A DNA stretch of 64,000 bases from contig NZ_JAJUWT010000018.1 in the NCBI RefSeq assembly GCF_021390395.1, positions 124,001-188,000 of the forward strand. The letters are read 5' to 3'. The position numbers and the translations under genes were made by a program. The stretch is from Saccharothrix sp. S26. GTDB lineage: Bacteria > Actinomycetota > Actinomycetes > Mycobacteriales > Pseudonocardiaceae. The notes under the pieces were generated by a model. The model ran no database searches, was not told the DNA's origin, and saw only the letters and a list, made by a program, of their open reading frames with translations. This document shows positions 11,391 to 20,023 of this stretch, in pieces. Position 1 is the first letter of the stretch. Each line of letters begins with the position of its first letter.

Positions 11391-11840
11391 GGAAGGTCCA
11401 CTTCGTAGGCCGACCGGCACCCGGTCCACCGAAGCTGGGCGGTTCGGGCTGGATCGAGACCAACGCAGACCGGGGCGAGCTGCACCTGACGCGTGGCTAC
11501 AGCCCCGAGATCGACCTTACGAGCTGCCGACGCCGGCCTCAAGCGCGACATCAATGCCTCCCGAGCGCCAGGCACTGGTCGATCGCGGCTTGACCGCGGC
11601 CCGACTCAGCTGATTGACCGCTTTACTCCGGCAGCAACCAGTCAAGGGATCGATATGCCGTCCCTCGCGCTGAACGACGCCGTGTTCCGCCAGGTCAGCC
11701 GATCCGATTAATGCATCGATATGGTCCGAGACCAAGAGTCAAAGTGTCGCTGAGCGACGTGCTCGACCTCGAAGGACGAGCCAAGATCACAAACAGAGGA
11801 CCTTCCCCGTGTCTGACCTGCGAAGATCCTCTTCGCCGTC
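11391..11840. other. No recognisable gene
   Basis: About 450 bases between the IS110 fragment and the tRNA-like fragment. I find no family match in any frame. It contains one copy (11749-11763) of a 15-bp direct repeat, GCTGAGCGACGTGCT, whose second copy is at 11893-11907. Confidence 0.4.
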
Positions 11841-11886
11841 GGGACGACAGAATTTGAACCTGCGCCCCCCCTTGACCTCCAGTCGC
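11841..11886 (-). tRNA. Degenerate 3' part of a tRNA gene (possible attachment-site scar)
   Basis: Read on the minus strand, the segment gives the 3' side of an anticodon arm (GACTGGAGGTC), a C/G-rich variable region, then the T arm GCAGG-TTCAAAT-TCTGT followed by CGTCCC of the acceptor stem. The D arm and 5' acceptor half are missing, and the T stem has a weak pair, so this is not a functional tRNA. tRNA 3' ends are the usual integration sites of actinomycete integrative elements, so this may be an att remnant. Confidence 0.45.
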
Positions 11887-12030
11887 AGAACGGCTGAGCG
11901 ACGTGCTTGGCCCTGTTCTTCCAGGTCGCGTTCTAGTGTAACCGGCCGAGTAAAGGAGTCGCTGCATCCAGCCGGGCAAGCGCCGCCAGGTTGATGTGAT
12001 CAGCCTGAGCTTCCGGGCCCCAGGAATCGA

Positions 12031-12234
12031 TCACTCCGGCGGTTGTCCGACTAGCACGTCTGCGGTTACTGCCCCTTGGAACAGAGTAACCCCGCTGTGG
12101 TCGACGACCTCCACCTCGTAGGCGAGGGCCGGCTCGTCATAGACCTCCAGAACCGTCACCTGAGTACCGGCCTTGAGCCCCTCGTCCGGCAAGTCTTCAC
12201 TCAAATATGCGACGTCGAACTGATTGAACGACAT
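12031..12234 (-). CDS. DUF4926-like putative immunity protein
   Basis: A 67-residue acidic protein: an N-terminal FDVAYLSEDLPDEGLKAGTQVTV, then VLEVYDEPALAYEVEV and a C-terminal short beta strand region. This is the DUF4926 pattern, a small SH3-like fold often found beside secreted or polymorphic toxins. It starts eight bases after the stop of the DUF6883-like gene in the same orientation, the usual toxin-then-immunity order. Its local G+C is lower than that of the surrounding metabolic genes. The immunity role is inferred from context, not shown. Confidence 0.6.
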   Translation of the reverse strand: MSFNQFDVAYLSEDLPDEGLKAGTQVTVLEVYDEPALAYEVEVVDHSGVTLFQGAVTADVLVGQPPE

Positions 12235-12242
12235 TATTCAAC

Positions 12243-12659
12243 TCACTTCACGAAGGTCGCAGTCATCTGGGGAATGGTCTCACCCGGCTTGATGATCCAT
12301 CCGGTTCGGACGATAGCGCTGCCACCCGGACCTTCGGTCATCATGTCGACCGTGAACCGTGAGCCGTACTGGTCGACCTTGCCGGGGACAGCTGGGTTGG
12401 TCTGCACGCCCTCCCGAATCTTCTCGATCAGGTCGTCGGCGTCGCTTCGGTCATACCCCAGGGCTGGCTCGAAGACCTTCGCCTTGTTCCCTCCGACAGG
12501 ATGATCGGGGTTCAGGGCGTACTCGGTAAACTTGCGCGGGCCGATGATCGCGTTCTCGGCGTTGGCCACCCGGTCCGGGTGAAGTTCGAGGTCGGGCTTC
12601 TTCCCACCGCCGAGCTTGCCGAGTTTCGGGAGCTCGGTCGCCAGACCGCCACCGATCAT
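12243..12659 (-). CDS. DUF6883-like C-terminal toxin domain
   Basis: A 138-residue frame. After a Gly/Lys-rich linker the domain reads KFTEYALNPDHPVGGNKAKVFE, LGYDRSDADDLIEKI, and ends GSAIVRTGWIIKPG, IPQMTATFV, which matches my recollection of DUF6883. That domain sits at the C-terminus of Rhs/Hint-type polymorphic toxins and is often paired with DUF4926. Here it opens with ATG overlapping the stop of the Hint fragment (ATGA). It therefore looks detached from its export and processing modules by a deletion. Activity of the domain is unknown. The gene is followed directly by the putative immunity gene. Confidence 0.6.
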   Translation of the reverse strand: MIGGGLATELPKLGKLGGGKKPDLELHPDRVANAENAIIGPRKFTEYALNPDHPVGGNKAKVFEPALGYDRSDADDLIEKIREGVQTNPAVPGKVDQYGSRFTVDMMTEGPGGSAIVRTGWIIKPGETIPQMTATFVK

Positions 12660-13000
12660 GATTGAGAGCCTGCGAACAGGCAGTCCTTATCGGCGTCGGT
12701 GACGATGACCGCCAAGACCTCGTGCTGCTCGGTGTCCTCGCTCTCGGGTTCGCTGTTGGCAACCTTGTCCCCGACCTTGATCTGGTCGATGCGCTTGGTC
12801 GTGCCGTCGGCCATCAGGACCGCGGTGTCGCCGGTGAAGCTGTTGGTGCACATCGGCGAGGCCCCGGAAGCAGAACCGGATTTGGACCCCGGGCCGCCGG
12901 GCAACTTCTTCAGCGCCTTGTAGGAGGCGACCGAGCCGATGATGCCTTCACCGAGGCTGCCGTACACGCCGTAGTTGTGGGCGATCGTCGTACCAGATGC
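12656..13000 (-). pseudogene. Pre-toxin Hint-domain fragment of an Rhs-like protein
   Basis: The frame reads NYGVYGSLGEGIIGSVASYKAL, then a Gly/Ser linker, then CTNSFTGDTAVLMADG and KRIDQIKVGDKVANSEPE followed by HEVLAVIVTDADKD. This is the start of a Hint autoprocessing domain: the catalytic Cys of CTNSF, the SFxxGTxVLxADG block and the IxxIxVGDxV block. The rest of Hint is missing; the frame ends after a few foreign residues. The N-terminal core of the toxin is also absent, replaced by integrase remnant 3. It is the stub of a polymorphic toxin gene. Confidence 0.65.
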
Positions 13001-13147
13001 CGTCGCGCTCGCAGTCCTTGATCCGGGAACACGCCACTTCCAACTGGCTGAGCATGGTGGCTTCGTCGAGTTCGCCGTAGAGCGCACGGCTGCCGTGGTA
13101 TTCACCCTGCAACTGCTTGACCACCCCACAAGCCCACACCCGGCCCA

Positions 13148-13578
13148 TTGGACCTCGACGGCCGAGCCGACAGCTTCCGGTTCCTCATCCGCGACCGGGC
13201 CGGCCAGTTCACCACCTCGTTCGACGCGGCCCTCTCCGACGCAGGCATCCACGTCATGAAACCCCACCACGGGGTCCACGAGCCAACGCCCACGCCGAAC
13301 GCTTCGTCCGAACCGTCAGAGACGAAGCCATCGACCGACCGCTCATCATCAACCAAAACCACCTGCGAACCGTGCTGAACCGCTACACGACCCACTACGA
13401 CCACCGTAGACCACACCAAGCCCTACAACCCACACCACCACGACCGGACCACCCGACCGCAGAGCCGGGCCGCACCCCTGTACGCCGCCGACCAGTCCTC
13501 GGCAGCCTGATCAACGAGCACAAACCCACAGCCGCCTAACCGCCGGTCAGGCTCTGTGACCGACTTTCGGCACCCCAC
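13148..13578 (+). pseudogene. C-terminal half of integrase-type transposase (copy 3)
   Basis: Reads FRFLIRDRAGQFTTSFDAALSDAGIHVMKP in one frame and, after a frameshift near 13275, ANAHAERFVRTVRDEAIDRPLIINQNHLRTVLNRYTTHYDHRRPHQAL. The tail PVLGSLINEHKPTAA follows, and the end CACCCCACAG is shared with the other copies. Only the second half of the catalytic core survives. It truncates the upstream end of the toxin gene. Confidence 0.7.
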
Positions 13579-13657
13579 AGTCACCGTGGTCCGTTGTCGC
13601 ACGTCATCGATGCAGGAATGTTCGTCGCGAGTGAGACGTCGGGGGTCAGGTCGTCGG

Positions 13658-13694
13658 GACGAAGGGCGGACGGTGGCTCCGGCCGCCCTTCGTC
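13658..13694 (-). terminator. Hairpin terminator of the GH32-ricin gene
   Basis: A 12-bp perfect inverted repeat (GACGAAGGGCGG, 13658-13669, with 13683-13694) sits just downstream of the minus-strand stop at 13713. Confidence 0.7.
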
Positions 13695-13712
13695 GTGCCG
13701 GCGTGGCCGACG

Positions 13713-15611
13713 TCAGTTGGTCGGCATGCTCCACCTCTGGTTCGGGCCGCCGACGCAGTCCCAGACCTGCAGCGGGCGGCCGTTGGTGGCGTCGCCGGCG
13801 GCGAGGTCGAGGCAGCGCTTGGACCACGCGTTCTGGTACTGGTCCGCGCCGATGCGGACCCACCGCTGGTTGTCACCGCCCCAGCACGGGTAGGTCTTGA
13901 GCCTGGCGCCGTTGCCGGGGGTCTCCGTCGGCTGGTCGAGGCACTCGTTGCCGACCTTGATCTTCCCGGCGGCGGTGAACGTCCAGCGCTGGTTGGCGCC
14001 GTTCCAGCAGTCCCAGATGTTGACCAGGGCGGTCGCGCCGTCGCGGTCGACGCACTTGTTCGTGCCGTTCCACTTGATCATGCCGATGCCCTGGTCCGGT
14101 CCGCTGGGCGCGCTCGTCCACGCCTTGCTCAGCCGTCGGAACGTCAGGGATTCGATGCGGACGGTGCCGTTGTTGGCGTAGGCGCGGATGCCGAGGCTTC
14201 CGCCGGAGGAGTCGAAGTTGACGTTGTCGGTGACCGAGATGCGGCCGTCGTTGCCGAAGGTCTCGAGTTGGCCGCGGTCGACGAGGACCCGCAGCTTCAC
14301 GCGGTTGTTGACAGGCGGCATGGGTGCGTCGGCGAGGGTCTGGCGGACGCGGTCGTAGCCGATGGCGGCGTCGCGGGTGCCGTCGGCGCGGCGGTGCAGT
14401 TCGAAGCCGAAGTCGGTGGCGGTGGCCCCGGTGAGGTTGTAGGTGGCCTCGATCTCGTAGGTGTCGGCGGTGATGCCGTTGAACGGGTTGGACGCGAGAT
14501 CCGGGGACACGGTCACGTTGGTCCAGGTCTGCGCGGCCTGGCGGATGGTGGAGATCTCGCTGACCGGGTTGCGGGTGACCCGGATGCCCTCGGGGAACGT
14601 CCGCAGCCCGAGCTGCGCGGGGAATGATGCGTTGCCGGTCCAGGTGCTGCCCTTGTTGCCGGGCTGCCAGAACATCTGGACCACCCGGTTGGTGGGCATG
14701 TTGGTGAAGGTCAGACCGGCGTACGCGGTCCCGCCGAACTCGGTGCGGCCCACGTCCATCCGCTGCGGTCGCGACCAGCCGGCGTCAGGCAGGAAGACGC
14801 CGGAACTGTTCAGGGTGCCGATGACGTACTCGCCACTGGCGTCCTGCAGGACCCACTTCTGGTTCGCGGTGTTGCCGTCGACCGGGAGCTGGTAGAGGTC
14901 GGGGCACTCGAACAGCCAATCGGCGCGGAACTCGCCGCGGTAGGTCCAATTGAGCAGGTTGGTGGAGCTGTAGAACTTGGCGACGTTGCCGCCCTCGTTG
15001 CCCCAGAAGACCATGCCCCAGCGGTTGCGCGCGGCGTCCCAGTAGACCTTGGGGTCGCGGGACTCGTAGGGGGTCGAGATCACCTTGGCGCCGCCGTTGT
15101 ACATGCGGAACGTTCGCGCGCCGTCGGTGCTGTAGGCGATGGAGACACCGTTGGTGTTGGTGAACAGCAGGATCGGGGCGTCGGCGCCGGTCTTGAGGCC
15201 GGTGACGTTGTTGTGGTCGACCCAGCCGCCGCCGGAGAACAGGGTGGCGTTGTGCAGGCCGGGCTCCAGGGTGATCGGTTGCTGCTTCCAGTGCACGAGG
15301 TCGGTGCTGGTGGCGTGGCCCCAGTGCATGGTGTCCCACTGCAGGCTGTGCGGGTTGTGCTGGTAGAAGAGGTGGTAGACGCCGTTGTAGTACAGCGGCG
15401 CGTTCACGTCGTTCATCCAGCCGCCCTGCGAGCTGAAGTGGAACTGGCCGCGGAACGGCTCGTTGTAGTCGGTCGCGTCGTAGGGGTATTCGGGGTAGGC
15501 CGCCGCGTGCGCCGCAGGGGCGGCGATCATGGAGAGCGCGACCAGGATCGCGACTGTCGACAAGGCGGTGGCACGGCGTCGAAGTGATTGGGTGAAGGTG
15601 GATCTGCGCAT
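13713..15611 (-). CDS. Secreted GH32 fructan hydrolase with C-terminal ricin-type (CBM13) domain
   Basis: A 632-residue protein. The signal peptide is about residues 1-37 (cleavage after AHA). The GH32 five-bladed propeller carries the nucleophile in WMNDVN (Asp68), the SRDPKV motif (Asp186) and the acid/base FECPDL (Glu235). A beta-sandwich follows (about 350-500), then a ricin B lectin domain (about 510-632) with the repeated CVDR...IWDCWNGANQRW and CLDL...VWDCVGGPNQRW units. It should hydrolyse levan or inulin outside the cell to fructose, which the neighbouring FrcBCA-like transporter could import and the PfkB kinase phosphorylate. WMNDVN differs from the usual WMNDPN. Levanase versus inulinase cannot be decided. 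Confidence 0.88.
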   Translation of the reverse strand: MRRSTFTQSLRRRATALSTVAILVALSMIAAPAAHAAAYPEYPYDATDYNEPFRGQFHFSSQGGWMNDVNAPLYYNGVYHLFYQHNPHSLQWDTMHWGHATSTDLVHWKQQPITLEPGLHNATLFSGGGWVDHNNVTGLKTGADAPILLFTNTNGVSIAYSTDGARTFRMYNGGAKVISTPYESRDPKVYWDAARNRWGMVFWGNEGGNVAKFYSSTNLLNWTYRGEFRADWLFECPDLYQLPVDGNTANQKWVLQDASGEYVIGTLNSSGVFLPDAGWSRPQRMDVGRTEFGGTAYAGLTFTNMPTNRVVQMFWQPGNKGSTWTGNASFPAQLGLRTFPEGIRVTRNPVSEISTIRQAAQTWTNVTVSPDLASNPFNGITADTYEIEATYNLTGATATDFGFELHRRADGTRDAAIGYDRVRQTLADAPMPPVNNRVKLRVLVDRGQLETFGNDGRISVTDNVNFDSSGGSLGIRAYANNGTVRIESLTFRRLSKAWTSAPSGPDQGIGMIKWNGTNKCVDRDGATALVNIWDCWNGANQRWTFTAAGKIKVGNECLDQPTETPGNGARLKTYPCWGGDNQRWVRIGADQYQNAWSKRCLDLAAGDATNGRPLQVWDCVGGPNQRWSMPTN

Positions 15612-15809
15612 GCTGGCCTCTTCACGTCTGCGGGAAGGGAGCTCGCTTCGAGTGGGTGGGGAGTCGTCCGGGCAGCGGGTATGGCTTGCCGAGGCCCGGC
15701 ATCAAGACGCGCGTTGGCCGTCTTGAACACTTCGTGGCGCACCGGATGACCGGTTCACGGGTGCCGCGGGTGTGGGCGCCCTGGTCCGGAGGTCGGGGTC
15801 GGTGCGCGT

Positions 15810-16754
15810 TCAGCAGGTCGCGGAGCGGACCTCGGTGGGGAGCAGTTCGTCGAACCAGGGCGAGTCGGCGCCGGCGCGGGTGCAGGTGATGGCCGCGACG
15901 CGCTGGGCGTAGGCGAGGACGTCGGCGAGTTCGGCGTGGGTGATGGTGGCCAGGTTGGTCCGGGTGAGCAGGTCGCTGCGGTCGAAGGCGGCCAGCAGGC
16001 CCGCCATGAACGCGTCTCCCGCGCCGACGGTGTCGACGACCTCGACGGGCAGGCCGGGGAGGTCGATGCGTCCGGTGGGTCCGGAGGCGTACACGCCTTC
16101 GGCTCCGCGGGTGACGACGACGAGAGCAGGCCCCAGGTCGTGCCACTCGGACACGACGTCGAGGAAGGGGCGGTCAGGGGCGATCCAGCGCAGGTCGTCC
16201 GCGCTGACCTTGACGATGTCGGTCATGCCGAGCCAGCGCCGCAGCCTGGCGCGCACGGCGGCGGGGTCGTCGATGAGCACCGGGCGGATGTTGGGGTCCA
16301 GGGTGATGACGCGGTGGGGGTGTTCGCGGGACAGCAACGTCTCGAACACGGCGGCCATCGATTCGATCGCGAGGGCGAAGGAGCCGCCCACGTGCAGTGC
16401 CGAGTCTGGGGGGAGGGCGTCCGGCAGGTCGGCGACCTGCCAGCCGCCGTCGGCGCAGCCGTCGATGTAGAACGAGTAGTCGGCCACGCCGTCCAGGAAG
16501 ACGTCCACCACGGCGAGCGTGGTCGGCGCGGTGGACTCGGCGACGCGGCGCAGGTCGACGTTCGAGGTTTCGAGGTGGTCGCGCAGCAGCGCGCCCAAGC
16601 GGTCGTCGGCCAGGCGGGCCAGCAGGGCGGTCTGCGTGCCGAGCCGGCCGAGGCCGACGGCGGTGTTGGCGGGGCTGCCGCCCGGGATGGGCCGGTAGCC
16701 GCCGACGCGGTCGGGCATGAGGTCGACCAGCGCCTCACCGGCAACGAAGATCAT
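15810..16754 (-). CDS. PfkB-family sugar kinase, probable fructokinase
   Basis: A 314-residue ribokinase-fold kinase. It begins MIFVAGEALVDLMP and has the substrate-site GGSPANTAVGLGRLG and the anion-hole/catalytic-base motif DTVGAGDAFMAGLL near residue 250. I start it at ATG 16754, with AAGGA upstream; the longer frame to 16937 runs into the ABC gene without an RBS. Its position between a secreted fructanase and an FrcBCA-like transporter argues for ATP-dependent phosphorylation of imported fructose, in the cytoplasm. It is separated from the upstream transporter operon by a strong hairpin, so expression may be reduced or independent. Confidence 0.82.
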   Translation of the reverse strand: MIFVAGEALVDLMPDRVGGYRPIPGGSPANTAVGLGRLGTQTALLARLADDRLGALLRDHLETSNVDLRRVAESTAPTTLAVVDVFLDGVADYSFYIDGCADGGWQVADLPDALPPDSALHVGGSFALAIESMAAVFETLLSREHPHRVITLDPNIRPVLIDDPAAVRARLRRWLGMTDIVKVSADDLRWIAPDRPFLDVVSEWHDLGPALVVVTRGAEGVYASGPTGRIDLPGLPVEVVDTVGAGDAFMAGLLAAFDRSDLLTRTNLATITHAELADVLAYAQRVAAITCTRAGADSPWFDELLPTEVRSATC

Positions 16755-16775
16755 GTCGTGTCCTTGTCGGGGGAA

Positions 16776-16812
16776 GCGGTGGTGGAGCCGGGAGAGGGAG
16801 CTCCACCACCGC
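16776..16812 (-). terminator. Hairpin between the ABC operon and the kinase gene
   Basis: A 13-bp perfect inverted repeat, GCGGTGGTGGAGC with GCTCCACCACCGC, around an 11-base loop. It lies 21 bases upstream of the kinase ATG. It could end the frc-like transcript or act as an attenuator within one operon. Confidence 0.6.
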
Positions 16813-16933
16813 GAGCGGTCAGCGGCATAGCCCTGAACAGGGCGACAACGGTCATCGGGCGGTCGTGGCGGCGTCTCGTGACACCCGGGAAGGCGTGCTC
16901 CTCCCGCGCGAGCGTCGCGCGGGGTCGACCGCG

Positions 16934-17707
16934 TCAAGCCACCGGGTCGGGCGGCTCCATGGCGCCGGTCATGATCGCCACGGCGTCGGACATCGAGATC
17001 GTCTTCGGGTCGACCACGGCCTTGCGCCGGCCGAGGCGCTGGATGTGGATGCGGTCGGCGACCTCGAACACGTGCGGCATGTTGTGGCTGATCAGGATGA
17101 CCGGCAGGCCGCGGTCGCGGACCTGGAGCACGAGGTCGAGCACGGCGCGGGACTCGCGCACGCCCAGGGCCGCGGTGGGCTCGTCCATGATCACGACCCG
17201 GCTGCCGAACGCGGCGGCGCGGGCCACCGCGACGGCCTGGCGCTGCCCGCCGGACAGGGTTTCCACCGCCTGGCCGGGGTTCTGGATCGTCATGATGCCC
17301 AGCGCGTCGAGCTGCCGCCGCGCCTCCTCGCGCATCCCGTTGCGGTCGAGCATCCGGAACACCGAGCCGAGCACGCCCTTGCGTCGGCGTTCCCGGCCCA
17401 GGAACAGGTTGGCGGCGATGTCCAGCGACGGCGCGACCGCCAACGACTGGTGCACCGTCTCGATCCCGGCCTCCCGCGCGTCCAGGGGCGAGGAGAACGA
17501 CACCGGGCGGCCGTCCACGAGGATCTCGCCCTCGTCCGGCACCACGGCCCCGGACAGCGCCTTGATCAGGCTCGACTTGCCCGCGCCGTTGTCGCCGATG
17601 ACGGCCAGGATCTCGCCGGGCAGCAGCTCCAGGTCCGCGCCGGCCAGCGCGGTGACCCGGCCGTAGCGCTTGACCAGACCGCGGGCCCGCAACACCGGTG
17701 TGGTCAT
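16934..17707 (-). CDS. Sugar ABC transporter ATP-binding protein, FrcA-like single-domain
   Basis: A 257-residue ATPase with Walker A GDNGAGKSS, signature LSGGQRQ, Walker B VVIMDEPTAAL and the switch His in LISHNM. It has a single nucleotide-binding domain rather than the fused pair of RbsA. That is the arrangement described for the FrcA component of FrcBCA fructose importers. It starts at ATG 17707, overlapping the permease stop by four bases (ATGA), so translation is coupled. It energises uptake through the adjacent permease at the inner face of the membrane. Confidence 0.88.
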   Translation of the reverse strand: MTTPVLRARGLVKRYGRVTALAGADLELLPGEILAVIGDNGAGKSSLIKALSGAVVPDEGEILVDGRPVSFSSPLDAREAGIETVHQSLAVAPSLDIAANLFLGRERRRKGVLGSVFRMLDRNGMREEARRQLDALGIMTIQNPGQAVETLSGGQRQAVAVARAAAFGSRVVIMDEPTAALGVRESRAVLDLVLQVRDRGLPVILISHNMPHVFEVADRIHIQRLGRRKAVVDPKTISMSDAVAIMTGAMEPPDPVA

Positions 17708-18744
17708 GGCTTCACCTTCCGGATCCACTGGTCCAGTGACACCGCGACGATGATCAGCACGCCGACCGCCAGGGTCTGCCACAGCACGTCCACCCCGGCC
17801 AGCGCCAGGCCGTTGCGGAACACGCCGACGATCAACGCCCCGATCAGCGAGCCGACGATCGCGCCACGACCACCGAACAGGCTGGTGCCGCCGATCACCA
17901 CGGCGGTGATCGAGTCCAGGTTGTCCAGCTGCCCCGCCTGCGGACTGGCCGAGGCGATGCGGCCGATCAGCACCCACGCCGCCAGCGCGTACACCGCGCC
18001 GGCCGTGGCGTACACGCTCAGCAGCACCCGCGCGGTGCGGATGCCCGACAGCCGCGACGCCTCGGCGTCGTCACCGGTGGCGTAGACGTGCCGGCCCCAC
18101 GCGGTGTTCTTCAACGCGAACGCCATCGCGGCCACCAACAGCACCATCATGATCGACCCGTAGGTGATGCGGGTGCCGCCGACGTTGACCGTCTGACCGG
18201 TCCACAGCAGCAGCGACGGCATGTCGGTGCCGCGGATGGTGGCGCTGGCGGAGTACCAGAGGTTCAGCGCGAAGAACACGTTGAGCGTGCCGAGCGTGAC
18301 GATGAACGGCGGCAGCTTCAGCCGCGTCACCAACAGACCGTTGAGCAGGCCGCACAGCGTGCCGACCAGAAAGCCCAGCAGCAACGCGGGCAGACCGGGC
18401 AGCCCGGTGTCCGCCGCCACCTTCGCCATCACGATCGACGTGAGCACCATGATCGCGCCGCACGAGAGGTCGATGCCCGCGGTGAGGATGACGATCGTCT
18501 GGCCGACGGCGAGCGTGCCGATCACCGCGACCTGTTGCAGGATCAGGGAGATGTTGCCCGGCGTGAGGAACCGCGGTGACAGCACGGCGAACACGATCAC
18601 GGCGACCAGCAGCACCGCGGCCGGGCCGATGGTGGCCTGGGAGTGCAGCAGGTGCTGGAGCCGGGTCAGCGGTGAGCGTTTCGCGTCGTCCCTGCCGAGG
18701 GGGTTCCCTCCGGGCGACTGGCTCGTGGACAGCGTCGTGGTCAT
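17704..18744 (-). CDS. Sugar ABC transporter permease, RbsC/FrcC-like
   Basis: A 346-residue membrane protein with about ten hydrophobic segments. The family signature GQTIVILTAGIDLSCGAIM lies near residue 85-105, and GRHVYATGDDAEASRLSGI and ITAVVIGGTSLFGGRGAIVGSL lie in the second half. An ATG at 18744 follows the binding-protein stop by two bases; a TTG at 18759 is possible but would overlap that stop. It forms the membrane channel of the FrcBCA-like importer. Confidence 0.9.
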   Translation of the reverse strand: MTTTLSTSQSPGGNPLGRDDAKRSPLTRLQHLLHSQATIGPAAVLLVAVIVFAVLSPRFLTPGNISLILQQVAVIGTLAVGQTIVILTAGIDLSCGAIMVLTSIVMAKVAADTGLPGLPALLLGFLVGTLCGLLNGLLVTRLKLPPFIVTLGTLNVFFALNLWYSASATIRGTDMPSLLLWTGQTVNVGGTRITYGSIMMVLLVAAMAFALKNTAWGRHVYATGDDAEASRLSGIRTARVLLSVYATAGAVYALAAWVLIGRIASASPQAGQLDNLDSITAVVIGGTSLFGGRGAIVGSLIGALIVGVFRNGLALAGVDVLWQTLAVGVLIIVAVSLDQWIRKVKP

Positions 18745-18746
18745 GC

Positions 18747-19799
18747 TCAGCCCCAGCAATTCTCGCGGCCCCAGGTGGAGTCCTTCGACTCGACCCCGAA
18801 CACGGGCTGGTCGGTGATCAGCGTGACGCCGGTGTCCACGAAGTCCTTGCCCGCGGTGTTCAACGGCTTGGTGCCGTCCTTGGCGAACTTCGCGATCGCC
18901 TCCACACCCATCTGCGCCATCTTCAACGGGTACTGCTGCGCGGTGGCGCCGATGATCCCCGACTTGACGTTGTCCACGCCGGGGCAGCCGCCGTCCACCG
19001 ACACGATCGTGACGTCCTTCTCCTTGCCCGCCGCCTTCAACGCCTCATAGGCGCCCGCCGCGGCCGGCTCGTTGATCGTGTAGACGAGGTTGATGCCGGG
19101 ATCCTTCTGGAGCAGGTTCTCCATCGCCGTGCGGCCGCCCTCGGGCGCGCCGTCGGTGACGTCGTGGCCCACGATGCGCGGGTCGTCCTCGTCGCCGATC
19201 CTTTCCTTGTCCTTCACGTTCACGCCGAAGCCGTCCAGGAAGCCCTGGTCACGCTGCACGTCCACGGACACCTGGTTCGGGTTCAGGTCCAGCAGGGCGA
19301 TCTTCGCCTGCTTGCCCTCGGCCTCGAACTTCGCCTTCGCCCACTGCCCGATCAGCTTCCCGGCCTGGTAGTTGTCCGTGGCGAAGGTGGCGTCGGCGGC
19401 GCTTGAGGGCTCCAGCGGGGTGTCCAGGGCGATGACCAGCAGACCCGCCACCCGTGCCTTGTCCACCGAGGGCACGATCGCCTTGGAGTCGTTGGGCGTG
19501 ATCAGGATGCCCTTGGCCCCGGCGCCGATCAGGTTCTCGATCGCGTCCACCTGGGACTGGTTGTCGCCGTCCTGCTTGCCGGCGAAGGACTGCACCGTCG
19601 CGCCGGTGCTGCCCGCGGCCTGCTGCGCCCCTTCCTTCATCTTCACGAAGAACGGGTTCGTGTCGGTCTTGGTCACCAACCCGACGAGCGTGCCGCCGCC
19701 GGCCGCGCCGTCGCCGTCCCCGCACCCGGTGACCAGCGCGAGCAATGACGCCGATACCAGCGCGGTAAGCCTGACGCCTCTGCGCGCCCGTCCGGTCAT
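18747..19799 (-). CDS. Sugar-binding lipoprotein, FrcB/RbsB-like
   Basis: A 350-residue periplasmic-binding-protein-type lipoprotein. Its signal ends at a lipobox (LALVTGC, Cys about residue 26). The body has type I sugar-binding features: VGLVTKTDTNPFFVKMKEGAQQAA, QVDAIENLIGAGAKGILITPND and VVSVDGG-like hinge segments. GGAGGAG lies six bases before ATG 19799. It is the first gene of binding protein-permease-ATPase and is divergent from a LacI regulator with two matching operators. Fructose is the likely ligand from context. Confidence 0.88.
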   Translation of the reverse strand: MTGRARRGVRLTALVSASLLALVTGCGDGDGAAGGGTLVGLVTKTDTNPFFVKMKEGAQQAAGSTGATVQSFAGKQDGDNQSQVDAIENLIGAGAKGILITPNDSKAIVPSVDKARVAGLLVIALDTPLEPSSAADATFATDNYQAGKLIGQWAKAKFEAEGKQAKIALLDLNPNQVSVDVQRDQGFLDGFGVNVKDKERIGDEDDPRIVGHDVTDGAPEGGRTAMENLLQKDPGINLVYTINEPAAAGAYEALKAAGKEKDVTIVSVDGGCPGVDNVKSGIIGATAQQYPLKMAQMGVEAIAKFAKDGTKPLNTAGKDFVDTGVTLITDQPVFGVESKDSTWGRENCWG

Positions 19800-19809
19800 G
19801 TCTCCTCCA

Positions 19810-19825
19810 ACGTCAACGTTGACGT
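19810..19825. promoter_or_regulatory. LacI-type operator O1
   Basis: A perfect 16-bp palindrome, ACGTCAACGTTGACGT, with the central CG typical of LacI-family sites. It lies 11 bases before the binding-protein start codon, where it would block that transcript. Confidence 0.75.
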
Positions 19826-19942
19826 AACTGGCCGCCGGAGACGATGATGTCCCACTCTGATCGGCTGTTACGCGAACTGGCATCAAGAACTGCCGCACTT
19901 CCAGGTCCGAGGGACCACACGGGGAAGTGGGGCTTTCGTTAA

Positions 19943-19954
19943 GTCATCGTTGAC
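19943..19954. promoter_or_regulatory. LacI-type operator O2
   Basis: GTCATCGTTGAC differs by one base from the core of O1 (GTCAACGTTGAC). It sits on the lacI side of the divergent intergenic region, about 70 bases before the regulator start, and suits autoregulation or looping with O1. Confidence 0.6.
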
Positions 19955-20023
19955 GCTAGCTTCGTGGTGCAGGTCACGACAAGTCGCCGTTACGCAAGCG
20001 TTACCCAGGACGGAGCAGGGGTC

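Noticed and set aside
11841..11886. A functional tRNA gene
   Set aside because: Only the 3' half can be folded. The D arm and 5' acceptor strand are missing and the T stem is weakened, so I list it as a fragment only.
13695..14627. A 310-codon plus-strand frame opposite the GH32-ricin gene
   Set aside because: It is a shadow of the ricin and sandwich domains and begins inside the terminator-proximal region without RBS.
15936..17666. A 576-codon plus-strand frame opposite kinase and ABC genes
   Set aside because: It is antisense to the PfkB and FrcA-like genes, which have complete motifs and RBS. The frame itself resembles nothing.
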